In this document: one piece after another, positions 27,116-36,738 of the stretch
Layout: every line of letters begins with the position of its first letter
Position numbering within the stretch: position 1 is the first letter of the stretch
Assembly: GCF_946479765.1 (NCBI RefSeq)
Contig: NZ_CAMLHO010000015.1
Span: forward strand, 16,487 to 80,486
Source: an uncultured Aliivibrio sp.
GTDB lineage: Bacteria > Pseudomonadota > Gammaproteobacteria > Enterobacterales > Vibrionaceae
Reading direction: 5' to 3'
DNA: 64,000 nt
Translations under genes and position numbers: made by a program
The notes under the pieces: model-generated
What the model saw: only the letters and a program-made list of their open reading frames with translations
The model's database searches: none
What the model was told of the DNA's origin: nothing

Positions 27116-28816
27116 ATGGAACAACGCTACGATTATATTATCGTCGGCGCGGGTTCGGCCGGCTGTGTGTTAGCGGATAGGCTAACAGAGAGCGGTCAAC
27201 ACAGCGTTTTATTATTAGAAGCAGGCGGTACGGATAAGAGTATTTTTATCCAAATGCCGACGGCTCTTTCTTACCCTATGAACTCTGAAAAGTACGCATG
27301 GCAGTTCGAGACCCAACAAGAATCAGGACTCGATGGACGTCAATTGCACTGCCCTCGCGGTAAAGTACTTGGTGGAAGCTCATCGATCAACGGCATGGTT
27401 TATGTTCGTGGACACGCCTGTGATTATGACGAATGGGAAGAGAATGGCGCGACAGGCTGGAACTACCAAGCCTGCTTACCTTACTTTCGTAAAGCAGAAA
27501 CATGGAGTAAAGGTGCTGATCAATATCGCGGAGGCGAAGGCCCTTTAGGTACGTGTAATGGCAATGACATGACACTTAATCCTCTATATCAAGCCTTCAT
27601 CAATGCAGGTAAAGACGCAGGATACCCAGAAACATCAGACTACAACGGGTATCAACAAGAAGGTTTTGGCCCAATGCACATGACGGTAGATAAAGGCGTT
27701 AGAGCCTCTACCTCAAACGCGTATCTTCGTCGTGCTTTAAAGCGTCCTAACTTAACGCTAATGAAAAGCATTGTCGCAAGAAAAATTCTACTTGAAGACA
27801 AGAAAGCCATCGGTATTGAGTTTGAAAAATCAGGAAAAATTATCAATGTGCATGCGAATAAAGAAGTCATTTCAAGTGCAGGTTCAATTGGCTCAGTTCA
27901 ATTACTTCAACTGTCAGGCATAGGTCCAAAAGCCGTCTTAGAAAACGCAGGTGTAGAAGTTAAACATCCGCTTTCCGGCGTTGGTGAAAACCTGCAAGAT
28001 CACCTTGAGATTTACTTCCAATATCATTGTAAAGAACCTATTACGCTTAACAGTAAACTGGGCTTGGTAAGTAAAGGCTTAATAGGCACCGAATGGATAT
28101 TAACTCGCAAAGGGTTAGGCGCAACAAACCACTTTGAATCGTGTGCTTTTATTCGCTCTCGCAAAGGTTTGAAATGGCCCAATCTTCAATACCACTTCCT
28201 ACCTGCGGCGATGCGTTATGACGGACAAGCCGCATTTGATGGCCATGGATTTCAAGTTCATGTTGGTCCAAATAAACCAGAAAGCCGCGGAACCGTGTCA
28301 ATTACCTCTTCTGATCCACACGCGAAGCCAAATATCATTTTTAACTACATATCAACCGAAGGTGACCGTCAAGATTGGCGCGATTGCATTCGCCTTACTC
28401 GTGAAATTCTCTCTCAACCCTCAATGGATGCATTCCGTGGTGAAGAAATTCAACCGGGTATTGAGGTCACGTCTGACGAGGCGATTGATGAATGGGTTAA
28501 GCAAAATGTAGAAAGTGCTTACCACCCTTCTTGTGGCTGCAAAATGGGCAATAAAGAAGACCCAATGGCTGTACTCGATGAACAGTGCCGCGTACGTGGA
28601 ATTACGAATTTACGCGTTGTCGATTCTTCTGCATTCCCAACCATTCCGAACGGAAACTTAAATGCACCCACCATTATGGTTGCAGAACGTGCCGCCGATT
28701 TCATTCTTGGCAACCCTATGCTCACAGGGGAGCACGCCCCCGTTTGGATAGCACCAGAATGGGAAGAGAAACAACGAATAAACGCACCAATAAGAGAAGC
28801 AAACACGCTTTCTTAA
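27116..28816 (+). CDS. betA: Choline dehydrogenase
   Basis: A 566-residue GMC-family flavoprotein that oxidises choline to betaine aldehyde at the membrane. FAD-binding [18 protein letters not shown] at the N-terminus, the GMC signatures [18 protein letters not shown] and [17 protein letters not shown], and the C-terminal catalytic region with [13 protein letters not shown] and [17 protein letters not shown] are all present. GGAG precedes the ATG. It supplies the substrate of BetB and follows it in the operon. Confidence 0.96.
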   Translation: MEQRYDYIIVGAGSAGCVLADRLTESGQHSVLLLEAGGTDKSIFIQMPTALSYPMNSEKYAWQFETQQESGLDGRQLHCPRGKVLGGSSSINGMVYVRGHACDYDEWEENGATGWNYQACLPYFRKAETWSKGADQYRGGEGPLGTCNGNDMTLNPLYQAFINAGKDAGYPETSDYNGYQQEGFGPMHMTVDKGVRASTSNAYLRRALKRPNLTLMKSIVARKILLEDKKAIGIEFEKSGKIINVHANKEVISSAGSIGSVQLLQLSGIGPKAVLENAGVEVKHPLSGVGENLQDHLEIYFQYHCKEPITLNSKLGLVSKGLIGTEWILTRKGLGATNHFESCAFIRSRKGLKWPNLQYHFLPAAMRYDGQAAFDGHGFQVHVGPNKPESRGTVSITSSDPHAKPNIIFNYISTEGDRQDWRDCIRLTREILSQPSMDAFRGEEIQPGIEVTSDEAIDEWVKQNVESAYHPSCGCKMGNKEDPMAVLDEQCRVRGITNLRVVDSSAFPTIPNGNLNAPTIMVAERAADFILGNPMLTGEHAPVWIAPEWEEKQRINAPIREANTLS

Positions 28817-28893
28817 ATAATAAGAAACACAAAAAATACAGTCAGCAGCGCCGTTATACCCAATGGCGAAAGGAATCATTACAAGGAATTATT

Positions 28894-29835
28894 ATGTCAC
28901 TTACAAAAAAGACACTTGCCACATTAGCGATCAGCTCATTCGCTTTTAACGTATATGCAAATCAATGTGAAACCGTTCGTTTTGCAGATGTCGGTTGGAC
29001 AGACATCACCGCAACAACCGCTGTAACCTCTGAACTACTTAAAGGCATGGGCTATAAAACTAAAACCGATCTTCTTTCTGTTCCCGTCACTTACTCTTCA
29101 ATGGCAAATGGCGACATTGATGTCTTCTTAGGTAACTGGATGCCAACCATGGAAGGGGATATCGCTAAATACCGTGAAGCGGGCACAGTAGAAACCGTTC
29201 GTGCCAATTTAGAAGGCGCTAAATACACACTTGCCGTACCAAAATATGTGTACGACGCAGGCGTTACAAGCTTTGCAGATTTAGCTAAAAATGCCGACAA
29301 GTTCAAAGACCGTATCTACGGAATCGAACCGGGTAACGATGGCAACCGCATTATCCAATCCATGATTGATACTGACGCGTTTGGTCTTAAAGACTTCAGT
29401 GTTGTTGAATCAAGTGAAGCAGGTATGGTTTCTCAAGTATCACGCGCCGTTCGTCGCAGTCAATGGATAGTCTATTTAGGCTGGGCTCCACACCCAATGA
29501 ACAGCAATGTTGAAATGGAATATCTATCAGGTGGCGATGACTTCTTTGGTGCCAACTATGGCGGCGCAAGCGTGTATACCAACGTTCGATCGAATTACCT
29601 TTCTGAATGTAAAAATGTTGGACAGTTATTACAAAATCTAGCGTTCAGTCTTGAGATGGAGAATGAATTGATGGAAAACATTCTAAATCAAAAAATGACG
29701 CCAGAGAAAGCGGCTCAACAGTGGTTAAACAAAAATCCACAACAAGTAAAAGCATGGCTTGAGAATGTGAAATCACTGCAAGGTGACGCCGCAAATAAAT
29801 CAGTTACTGAATACCTAAAACAAGTTAAAGCTTAA
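28894..29835 (+). CDS. choX: Choline/betaine ABC transporter substrate-binding protein
   Basis: A 313-residue periplasmic binding protein of the ProX/ChoX (OpuAC) family. I place the start at 28894, after AAGGAA; upstream codons in the same frame overlap betA and lack signal-peptide character. The signal peptide ends VYANQ. Mature part: CETVRFADVGWTDITATTA, then FLGNWMPTMEGD, GIEPGNDGN and YLGWAPHPMN, with aromatic residues (Trp in GWTD, NWMP and GWAPHP) of the quaternary-amine box. Named choX for its place in a bet operon; proX is an alternative name. Confidence 0.92.
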   Translation: MSLTKKTLATLAISSFAFNVYANQCETVRFADVGWTDITATTAVTSELLKGMGYKTKTDLLSVPVTYSSMANGDIDVFLGNWMPTMEGDIAKYREAGTVETVRANLEGAKYTLAVPKYVYDAGVTSFADLAKNADKFKDRIYGIEPGNDGNRIIQSMIDTDAFGLKDFSVVESSEAGMVSQVSRAVRRSQWIVYLGWAPHPMNSNVEMEYLSGGDDFFGANYGGASVYTNVRSNYLSECKNVGQLLQNLAFSLEMENELMENILNQKMTPEKAAQQWLNKNPQQVKAWLENVKSLQGDAANKSVTEYLKQVKA

Positions 29836-29842
29836 TCAATAA

Positions 29843-29862
29843 TGGTGGGTTTCGGCCCACCA
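29843..29862 (+). ncRNA. Intercistronic hairpin between choX and choW
   Basis: TGGTGGG and CCCACCA form a perfect 7-bp stem around TTTCGG, 8 bases after the choX stop and before the choW ribosome-binding site. There is no T-run. Such hairpins often protect the upstream mRNA and let the binding protein be made in excess over the membrane parts. Confidence 0.7.
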
Positions 29863-29880
29863 GTCATTTAAGGAAATATT

Positions 29881-30723
29881 GTGAATTTTATTACTGAGCA
29901 CAAAATCCCTGTTGGGCAATGGATGGAAACAGGCGTTGACTGGTTAACTATCAATGCCGCTGGTTTTTTTGATGCCATTTCATTTTTTCTAGAAACTATT
30001 ATCCTATTTTTAGTCGATGTATTTAAATGGATGCCACCTGCGCTTCCTATTCTTATGACCGCTGCTATTGCGTGGTATTTACACAGAAAACCATCATTAG
30101 TGATTTTTGTCGTCGTCGCATTACTCACTATTCTAAACCTTGGCTATTGGCAAGAAATGCTGGAAACCTTTGTCCTTGTTTTTGCAGCGACAACGATTTC
30201 CGTATTAATTGGCGTACCGATTGGGATAATGGCCGCACACCGACCTTGGCTCTATACCGTACTAAGACCAATCCTTGATTTAATGCAAACCGTACCCACG
30301 TTCGTGTACTTAATTCCAACGTTAGTGTTGTTTGGTTTAGGCATTGTTCCGGGCTTAATTTCTACCATTATTTTTGCTATCGCCGCCCCTATTCGTCTTA
30401 CGTATCTTGGTGTTACAAAAGTGCCGGGAGAGTTAATTGAAGCAGGCAAAGCGTTTGGTGCAAGCCGCATGAAATTATTACTCAAAGTCGAATTACCCGC
30501 CGCCCTACCGAGCATAATGGCCGGCATTACCCAGTGTATTATGTTGTCATTATCGATGGTTGTTATCGCGGCACTCGTAGGGGCCGACGGCTTAGGTAAA
30601 CCCGTGGTTCGAGCGCTTAACACCGTTAATATCTCACAAGGTTTTGAAGCAGGATTAGCCATTGTTCTTGTCGCTATTATTCTTGACCGCTTATGTAAAG
30701 CACCGAATCAGAAGGAAGTATAA
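29881..30723 (+). CDS. choW: Choline/betaine ABC transporter permease, GTG start
   Basis: A 280-residue inner-membrane permease of the ProW/OpuAB type. Six or seven helices, and the cytoplasmic coupling segment KVPGELIEAGKAFGASRMKLL, preceded by PTFVYLIPTLVLFGLG and followed by LPAALPSIMAGITQCIMLSLSMVV. The start is GTG at 29881, five bases after AGGAAA. Works with ChoX and the ATPase ChoV, whose gene begins two bases after this stop. Confidence 0.94.
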   Translation: MNFITEHKIPVGQWMETGVDWLTINAAGFFDAISFFLETIILFLVDVFKWMPPALPILMTAAIAWYLHRKPSLVIFVVVALLTILNLGYWQEMLETFVLVFAATTISVLIGVPIGIMAAHRPWLYTVLRPILDLMQTVPTFVYLIPTLVLFGLGIVPGLISTIIFAIAAPIRLTYLGVTKVPGELIEAGKAFGASRMKLLLKVELPAALPSIMAGITQCIMLSLSMVVIAALVGADGLGKPVVRALNTVNISQGFEAGLAIVLVAIILDRLCKAPNQKEV

Positions 30724-30725
30724 CC

Positions 30726-31913
30726 ATGGATGCAATTACTATTAAAAACCTCGATGTGGTGTTTGGAAAAAAAACTAAACAAGCGTTGGAATTATTAGAC
30801 CAAGGGAAAACTCGCCAAGAGATTATCGACGAGATAGGCCAAGTTGTCGGTGTTGATAATGTCTCTCTTTCAGTTAAAGAAGGCGAGATTTGCGTTCTAA
30901 TGGGATTATCCGGTTCAGGTAAATCAAGTCTGCTTCGCGCCGTTAACGGATTAAACGAAGTAAGCCGCGGTGAGCTCATGATTAAGAATGGCGACAAACT
31001 TGTCGATGTCGCTCTGTGTGATGAAGAAACCTTACGCCATTTACGTACTCAACGTGTTTCGATGGTTTTCCAAAACTTTGCATTAATGCCATGGCTTACT
31101 GTGCTTGATAACGTCGCTTTTGGTTTAGAAATGCAAGGCATCGCAAAAAATGAACGCCGAGCAAGAGCACGTGAACAAATTGAAATGGTTGGCCTTGCTG
31201 AATGGGAAATGAAATACCCTCATGAACTTTCAGGCGGTATGCAACAACGGGTTGGTTTAGCCCGAGCGTTTACGATGGATACCGACATTCTATTAATGGA
31301 TGAACCATTTTCGGCACTTGACCCTCTTATTCGATCTCAGCTTCAAGATGAACTTCTTCTATTACAAACAAAGCTAAATAAAACCATTTTATTTGTTAGC
31401 CATGATTTAGATGAAGCGTTAAAAATTGGCAATAACATTGCTATCATGGAATCGGGTAAATTAATTCAGCACGGTAAACCAGAAGACATCGTGCTTAACC
31501 CGAAAACAGAATACGTGAAAGATTTTGTGGCTCACACAAATCCATTGAATGTATTAAAAGGCCGCTCATTAATGCAGCCTCTCGATTCGCTTAAGCAAGA
31601 AAATGACTGTTGGAAGATTTGTGATGCTAAAAATCTTTGGGTAAATCAACACCAAGGTAAATTGAACATTGAAGGTCAGCCAACGCTCACTTTAATTCAA
31701 TGGGATGAATCAACGACAGATCTGTCTTTAATCAATCATTCAACATTGGTTATCGCAAGCCCAGAAATTGGTATGCGCGATGCGATAAAACTAAAACAAC
31801 TCAGTAATCACCCAATTTTACTGGTTGAACATAGTCAATTAGTTGGCATTTTAGATAACAGTGAATTCTATAGCGCACTGATTGGTGACTTTACATTACA
31901 TAGCGCCGCGTAA
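30726..31913 (+). CDS. choV: Choline/betaine ABC transporter ATPase
   Basis: A 395-residue ATP-binding subunit of the ProV/OpuAA type. Walker A GLSGSGKSS, Q-loop MVFQNFALMPWLTV, signature LSGGMQQR, Walker B ILLMDEPFSALDP and switch FVSHDLDEA. After about residue 275 there is a C-terminal extension in the place of the CBS pair of ProV/OpuAA (ending with LVGILDNSEFYSAL), although the first half is weakly conserved. This domain senses ionic strength in relatives. Last gene of betIBA-choXWV, followed by a hairpin. Confidence 0.93.
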   Translation: MDAITIKNLDVVFGKKTKQALELLDQGKTRQEIIDEIGQVVGVDNVSLSVKEGEICVLMGLSGSGKSSLLRAVNGLNEVSRGELMIKNGDKLVDVALCDEETLRHLRTQRVSMVFQNFALMPWLTVLDNVAFGLEMQGIAKNERRARAREQIEMVGLAEWEMKYPHELSGGMQQRVGLARAFTMDTDILLMDEPFSALDPLIRSQLQDELLLLQTKLNKTILFVSHDLDEALKIGNNIAIMESGKLIQHGKPEDIVLNPKTEYVKDFVAHTNPLNVLKGRSLMQPLDSLKQENDCWKICDAKNLWVNQHQGKLNIEGQPTLTLIQWDESTTDLSLINHSTLVIASPEIGMRDAIKLKQLSNHPILLVEHSQLVGILDNSEFYSALIGDFTLHSAA

Positions 31914-31920
31914 TACCGAA

Positions 31921-31948
31921 GTAAAGGGTGAGTATTCTCACCTTTTAC
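31921..31948 (+). terminator. Terminator of the bet-cho operon
   Basis: A 12-bp stem (GTAAAGGGTGAG with CTCACCTTTTAC, one G-T pair) and TATT loop, 8 bases after the choV stop. The T-tract is broken. Confidence 0.7.
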
Positions 31949-32179
31949 TCTCTAAGTTTTAAAAAACACCTGAATAATGTCACTTCTCCTGAATATCTCG
32001 CACAAATCAACTATCTTAAAGTAATGGTATCGTGTTGTTAGACCTCAATTGAGAAAAAAAACAACAATGGATAAGCAAGCAATACGAGAAAAGATTGAGA
32101 ATAGTACGAACATCAGTACAATGCGGAAATCAACAACGTTGTAAACCATCAATTTTACATTTATACAAAGGTCTGTTAC

Positions 32180-32653
32180 GTGGATAAACATGAAGAAGTT
32201 TTGGTCGCTATTCGTCAGATAATTCGAGCTATCGATTTACAATCGAAAAAACTGAGTAAAGAATATGGATTAACAGGTCCTCAACTTATTTTAATGCGTG
32301 CGATTCAAAGCATGCATAATGTAACGATCAAAGAACTGTCAAAACATACAAACGTAAGCCAAGCAACCACCACGACTATTATCGATCGCTTAGAGCATAA
32401 TGGTTACGTTCAACGTATCCGTAGCGAATCTGATAGACGAAAAGTACATGCTAATTTGACTGAAAAAGGGGAAGAGTTACTTAGTAAAGCCCCACTGTCT
32501 TTACAAGATAACTTTGTGAACAAGTACCATAATTTAGAATCGTGGGAACAAAGCCTTATACTGTCTTCAATGCAGCGTGTATCTTCAATGATGAACGCAG
32601 AAGACATTGATGCAGCCCCTGTATTACAACTTGAAAGTATTGCAAAGATCTAA
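32180..32653 (+). CDS. CosR-like MarR regulator, GTG start
   Basis: A 157-residue MarR-family winged-helix repressor. The opening VDKHEEVLVAIRQIIRAID, then KLSKEYGLTGPQLILMRAI and VSQATTTTIIDRLEHNGYV with the DRRKVHANLT wing, fits the EctR/CosR group that in vibrios represses ectoine and betaine genes at low salt. It lies downstream of choline uptake genes and about 22 kb from ectABC-ask in the same window. Name withheld because I cannot run a comparison. GTG at 32180 follows AAAGGT. A terminator follows at 32694. Confidence 0.78.
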   Translation: MDKHEEVLVAIRQIIRAIDLQSKKLSKEYGLTGPQLILMRAIQSMHNVTIKELSKHTNVSQATTTTIIDRLEHNGYVQRIRSESDRRKVHANLTEKGEELLSKAPLSLQDNFVNKYHNLESWEQSLILSSMQRVSSMMNAEDIDAAPVLQLESIAKI

Positions 32654-32693
32654 CGTTCTCATTCCGATTATCGAGATAACGTTCAGTTAAAAT

Positions 32694-32724
32694 AAAAAAG
32701 CCTCTAATTAAAGAGGCTTTTTTG
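32694..32724. terminator. Rho-independent terminator after MarR gene
   Basis: AAAAGCCTCT and AGAGGCTTTT form a strong stem around AATTAA with T-run, between the MarR gene and the convergent LysR gene. Confidence 0.9.
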
Positions 32725-32802
32725 TTGCGTAGAAAATAGAGATACACCCTTACTCACTTGTACTTTGGGGATATTTGTTTTGTCTTAATTTGATTTTTGA
32801 TA

Positions 32803-33699
32803 TCAAACTTGACTTAATAACCAACGCTTAAATACCGCAACCTTTTCATTAGACACTGCACTCGGTTTCCAAACGATGTAATAAGCTAATTCGATATTAC
32901 ATTGCAATTCAGGAAAAGGCTGTACTAAACGCCCCCCATCCAGATCCTCTTGTACCAACACACTTCGGCCTAATGCCACCCCTTGTCCACTTATCGCCGC
33001 CTGTATAACAGAGGCTGAATTATTTATTTTCAATCCTTTATCTGTATTTACATTGTAAATTTCATTCTGTTCAAACCAACCACCCCACGAAGGAAAACCA
33101 CTCTCTTTAGGTAAAGAAAGATCATGCAGTAATGGAAAATCAACCAATGAACCCACGCTATTCAATCCTTTCTTTAACAGCTCAGGAGAACAAACCGGAA
33201 AAACAGACTCGGTCATTAACAAGATTTTATCTAGCCCTTCCCACTCCCCTTTACCATAGCGAACACCAATATCAATGCTCTCAGCAAGGTAATCAACGGT
33301 TCTAATATTGGTATCTAATCTCAGATCCCATTCAGGATGTAATGTTTGGAAGTCATCAATGCGCATTAATAACCATTTCGCGGCAAACGCAGGGCTGACC
33401 GCCACGGTTAAAATAGTATTCACTTCTGCTGGCTTTAATAAAGCTAACCCTTGAGATAAATGCTCAAAACCACGAGTGATTTCAGGTAACCCCAGCAAGG
33501 CTTCTTTGGTTAATACTAACCGTGACACCCCAGAGGAACGCCTTTCAAACAAAGGGATCCCTAACCATTCTTCTAACAACTTCACTTGTTGGCCAATGGC
33601 AGCAGGCGTGACATTCAATTCTTTTGCCGCTAAAGAAAAGCTCAAGTGACGAGCAGAGGCTTCAAACGCTTTCAAGCCATTTAGATGATTTATTTTCAT
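32803..33699 (-). CDS. GcvA-type LysR regulator
   Basis: A 298-residue LysR regulator of the GcvA-like group (LNGLKAFEASARHLSFSLAA, VTPAAIGQQVKLLEEWLGIPLFERR). I place the start at 33699, where AAGGTTAGAA precedes ATG; six upstream codons are in frame but lack a ribosome-binding site. It is divergent from a cupin/amine-oxidase pair 129 bases away, which are its likely targets. The effector domain includes FPVCSPELL and SASVIQAAISGQGVALG. Confidence 0.87.
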   Translation of the reverse strand: MKINHLNGLKAFEASARHLSFSLAAKELNVTPAAIGQQVKLLEEWLGIPLFERRSSGVSRLVLTKEALLGLPEITRGFEHLSQGLALLKPAEVNTILTVAVSPAFAAKWLLMRIDDFQTLHPEWDLRLDTNIRTVDYLAESIDIGVRYGKGEWEGLDKILLMTESVFPVCSPELLKKGLNSVGSLVDFPLLHDLSLPKESGFPSWGGWFEQNEIYNVNTDKGLKINNSASVIQAAISGQGVALGRSVLVQEDLDGGRLVQPFPELQCNIELAYYIVWKPSAVSNEKVAVFKRWLLSQV

Positions 33700-33827
33700 T
33701 TCTAACCTTAACCTCAACTCTTAACATTAAAGAAAATCTTTAGCGAAAGTATAGGAGTTCTGGTTTGTTACACCTAGAAAAAAATAACACAATAGATTTA
33801 ATTATTCGCCATTCACGCAGGTTTATC

Positions 33828-34499
33828 ATGAAACTACATACTGACTTATCACTACAAGCGAATGCTTTTTTCACGGCATCAACATGGATCCCATCCCCTA
33901 TTAAAGAGGTGACTCGTAAGATGTTAGAGCGTGATGGTGGTGAGATCGCAACAGCTACCTCTTTAGTACGTTATGAATCTGACAGTTATTTTTCTTCTCA
34001 TGTTCATACTGGCGGCGAAGAGTTTTTAGTATTAGAAGGGATTTTTGCAGACGAGCATGGTAACTACCCTGTTGGTACTTACATGCGCAACCCAGTAGGA
34101 ACGTCACACGCTCCGGTTGTGAAAGATGGCTGCATGATTTTAGTCAAGCTAGGGCAATACCAAGACGGTGACAACACACCCGTTCATATTGATACCCAAA
34201 CTCAGCCTTTTAACAACGACTCGACACGTCATGGGGTTCAATTTCAACTATTACACACCTTTAAACATGAGGTAGTTCGCCTTGAGCAATGGCAAGCCAA
34301 TCAGACCATTGAACTTGAAAACCAAGGTGGAATAGAAATACTGGTCATTGATGGATCATTTACCTATGAGAACATCAGCTATGAAAAATTTGACTGGCTT
34401 CGCTTGCCTATTGGCGACTCATTGCAAGCAACCATCGGGCAGAACGACTGTACAGTCTGGATAAAAACAGGCCACCACTTACACCAAATTCAAGCATAA
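33828..34499 (+). CDS. ChrR-like bicupin protein
   Basis: A 223-residue protein of two cupin folds. The first has the metal-binding HVHTGGEEFLVLEG (two His and a Glu) and the later GTSHAP; it resembles the cupin domain of the anti-sigma factor ChrR but lacks any sigma-binding N-terminal zinc domain. The second cupin (about 140-223) has weaker motifs. I start it at 33828, since upstream codons are unlikely. It precedes a flavin amine oxidase by 12 bases, so the two are probably one operon. Function unknown: metal-dependent enzyme or sensor. Confidence 0.72.
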   Translation: MKLHTDLSLQANAFFTASTWIPSPIKEVTRKMLERDGGEIATATSLVRYESDSYFSSHVHTGGEEFLVLEGIFADEHGNYPVGTYMRNPVGTSHAPVVKDGCMILVKLGQYQDGDNTPVHIDTQTQPFNNDSTRHGVQFQLLHTFKHEVVRLEQWQANQTIELENQGGIEILVIDGSFTYENISYEKFDWLRLPIGDSLQATIGQNDCTVWIKTGHHLHQIQA

Positions 34500-34511
34500 G
34501 CGAGAGATAAA

Positions 34512-35618
34512 ATGAAAACAGAGTATCTGATTGTTGGTGCCGGTTTAAGTGGATTATACATGGCACATCAACTTGAAAAAATGGGAAAAGAGTATCGAGT
34601 CATTGAAGCGAGAGATCGCATTGGAGGCAGAATTTTATCGTCGCCTATTTTATCTTCATCAACGATATTATCTCCGTTAGATAGCGTTGACATGGGGCCA
34701 TCTTGGTTTTGGCCACAAATGCATCCACGTATTACGCAACTTATCGATGACTTAATGTTGCCTATTTTCCCACAGTACTCTCAAGGCGATTATTTACTCG
34801 AGAACCAACAAAACAGCGCACCAATACGTTATGACTCTGGGTTTGAGCAATCTCCTACCTCCATGAGAATTGCGGGCGGTATGCAAAGTGTTGTTGATGC
34901 GCTACTCGCCTCTTTACCTTCTCATCGAGTGCAACTAAATAGCACGGTGACTCATGTGAGATCTCAAGAAAACAATCACTCTTCTGTTATTTTGATGCAC
35001 AACAGTCAACCAGAGACGATTGAAACGGCTCATGTGATTTTTGCCATGCCGTTACGCCTCTTAGCTGACCGTGTTGCTTTCACACCAAGCTTGCCGACAG
35101 AAACAACGCAACATTTTAGCTCTACAACAACATGGATGGCGGCACACGCAAAGTTTTTTGCTATTTATGACACGCCTTTCTGGAGAGAAGAGGGATTATC
35201 AGGCTCTGCCAGCAGCCGCATAGGGCCATTAGTCGAAATCCATGATGCCAGTACGTTTGATGGCGTTGGCGCTTTATTTGGCTTTGTCGGTGTCGATGCT
35301 GCAACTCGTAAGAAAGCAGGAGAGGCAATAATAAAACAAGCCGCAGTAGAACAATTGACTCGAATTTTTGGTGAGAAAGCCAGTCACCCGATTGATATAA
35401 AGCTAATTGATTGGAGCCAAGAAATTCATACTGCCACCCTTGACGATCATCAAGCACCGACAGCTCATCCTCGTTATGGCTTATCTTCATCAACTAAGGC
35501 CTTAAGCAACTTACATTGGTACTTTGCAGGAACAGAGGCAGCGCAAGATAATGGGGGCTATTTAGAAGGCGCATTAGAGGCCGCTGATGTGGTTATTGCA
35601 GAACTCAATCTAGATTAA
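34512..35618 (+). CDS. Flavin-containing amine oxidase
   Basis: A 368-residue FAD enzyme of the monoamine-oxidase/protoporphyrinogen-oxidase superfamily. The N-terminus has the dinucleotide fold YLIVGAGLSGLYMAHQLE and ending EARDRIGGR; the C-terminus has the FAD-binding WYFAGTEAAQDNGGYLEGALEAA. Such enzymes oxidise amines to aldehydes and release ammonia and hydrogen peroxide. It is short for the family (about 450), suggesting a reduced substrate domain. Substrate unknown; the upstream cupin and divergent LysR gene are its likely partners. Confidence 0.85.
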   Translation: MKTEYLIVGAGLSGLYMAHQLEKMGKEYRVIEARDRIGGRILSSPILSSSTILSPLDSVDMGPSWFWPQMHPRITQLIDDLMLPIFPQYSQGDYLLENQQNSAPIRYDSGFEQSPTSMRIAGGMQSVVDALLASLPSHRVQLNSTVTHVRSQENNHSSVILMHNSQPETIETAHVIFAMPLRLLADRVAFTPSLPTETTQHFSSTTTWMAAHAKFFAIYDTPFWREEGLSGSASSRIGPLVEIHDASTFDGVGALFGFVGVDAATRKKAGEAIIKQAAVEQLTRIFGEKASHPIDIKLIDWSQEIHTATLDDHQAPTAHPRYGLSSSTKALSNLHWYFAGTEAAQDNGGYLEGALEAADVVIAELNLD

Positions 35619-35626
35619 AAATAAAA

Positions 35627-35653
35627 AGGCCAAGTTATCGAGTAACTTGGCCT
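35627..35653. terminator. Bidirectional terminator
   Basis: AGGCCAAGTTA and its complement form an 11-bp stem around TCGAG, between the amine oxidase gene and the convergent pepE. An A-run precedes the stem, which favours the minus strand. Confidence 0.85.
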
Positions 35654-35686
35654 CCTCTTAATCTATCGCTTTACGACAAACATAAA

Positions 35687-36424
35687 TTAACAGCTGTGTT
35701 CCATTAAGAATTGAACATCATCTTCTGCACTGTAATACACAGGATCTTTACCATACGAGAATAACTTCAACGATTTCTCATTGGCAGTATGGTAGCTTAA
35801 CTTACCGTCAAGAATATGCAGCCATGTGCCTTCAGGGATCCCAACAACCGGTTCGTGTTTATTGATTTCTAAAAATTCTTGAATACGTTCATCACGCGTT
35901 TCACCAAAGTGCCCTTCAACAGACGCTTCTAAATAGTGCGGATTAATTTGAAATGGCACTAAGTTTAGCGAAGGAAGAATCGCCCCTGTGATAATTGGCA
36001 TATCATTCGTCGTACGGATCGTTGGGCAACCAATGTTTGTGCCCGCACTCCAACCAATGTATGGGATACCCTTATCCAATACGGCTTTTCTTATTGGACC
36101 AACAAGCCCTAAATCATGCAATGTTTTATTTAATACCCATGTATTACCGCCACTCACCAAAATCCCATCGGCTTCTTGAATCGTTTTTACAGGGTCTTCT
36201 GAACGGTGCAGACCCGTTACTTTACAATCTAGACCTAAGTGATCAAACGTCTGTTGAACCAAAGCAACACGGTCATCGTGGCTAGAACGAATTACCGCGT
36301 AAGGGATAAGTACTAAATTCTTTGCTTTAGTACGTTGAATTTGCTCAACAATTGCTTCACTCGCAAATTCCATTACGTAGTTGTTACCAGAAATTTTGCC
36401 GTTACTTAATAATAAAATATCCAT
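35687..36424 (-). CDS. pepE: Peptidase E (alpha-aspartyl dipeptidase)
   Basis: A 245-residue family S51 serine peptidase that cleaves dipeptides with N-terminal Asp in the cytoplasm. The start at 36424 is used because AAGGCAG precedes it; the upstream codons MMLNRHKAVP are not conserved in the family as I know it. Nucleophile block GWSAGTN, then TTNDMPI (Asp) and NPHYLEA (His) give the triad, and SGGNTWVLNKTL is typical. About 15 residues longer than the E. coli enzyme. Confidence 0.92.
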   Translation of the reverse strand: MDILLLSNGKISGNNYVMEFASEAIVEQIQRTKAKNLVLIPYAVIRSSHDDRVALVQQTFDHLGLDCKVTGLHRSEDPVKTIQEADGILVSGGNTWVLNKTLHDLGLVGPIRKAVLDKGIPYIGWSAGTNIGCPTIRTTNDMPIITGAILPSLNLVPFQINPHYLEASVEGHFGETRDERIQEFLEINKHEPVVGIPEGTWLHILDGKLSYHTANEKSLKLFSYGKDPVYYSAEDDVQFLMEHSC

Positions 36425-36738
36425 TGGTACTGCCTTATGTCTATTTAACATCACTGTTTACTTCTATCCAATTCAAGTAAAATAAGTGATAGAATTACGA
36501 AAGATGTAAAAACCATATCAGAAATAACAGCGTTAAAACTTGTGTTAGATCGTATCTGTAGTCTATAAATTAAGCCTAAATTAAAAGAAATCTCGGCTTC
36601 ATCACATACAAGACAGAAAATAACTTATCACCAAAACTTGTGACAAAGCAGAATATAGGCATAATGCCCTTTATATTACGTATTATAAAAAATCACGTCA
36701 CACTTTGCGACGTTACCTACACTCATATTGAAGGTGCA

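Noticed and set aside
28585..28893. N-terminal extension of the choX frame
   Set aside because: It overlaps betA and is rich in basic residues; the signal peptide and AAGGAA define the start at 28894.
32067..32144. 25-codon frame (MDKQAIREKIENS) before the MarR gene
   Set aside because: No ribosome-binding site; the start merely resembles the MarR gene's own start, so it is probably chance.
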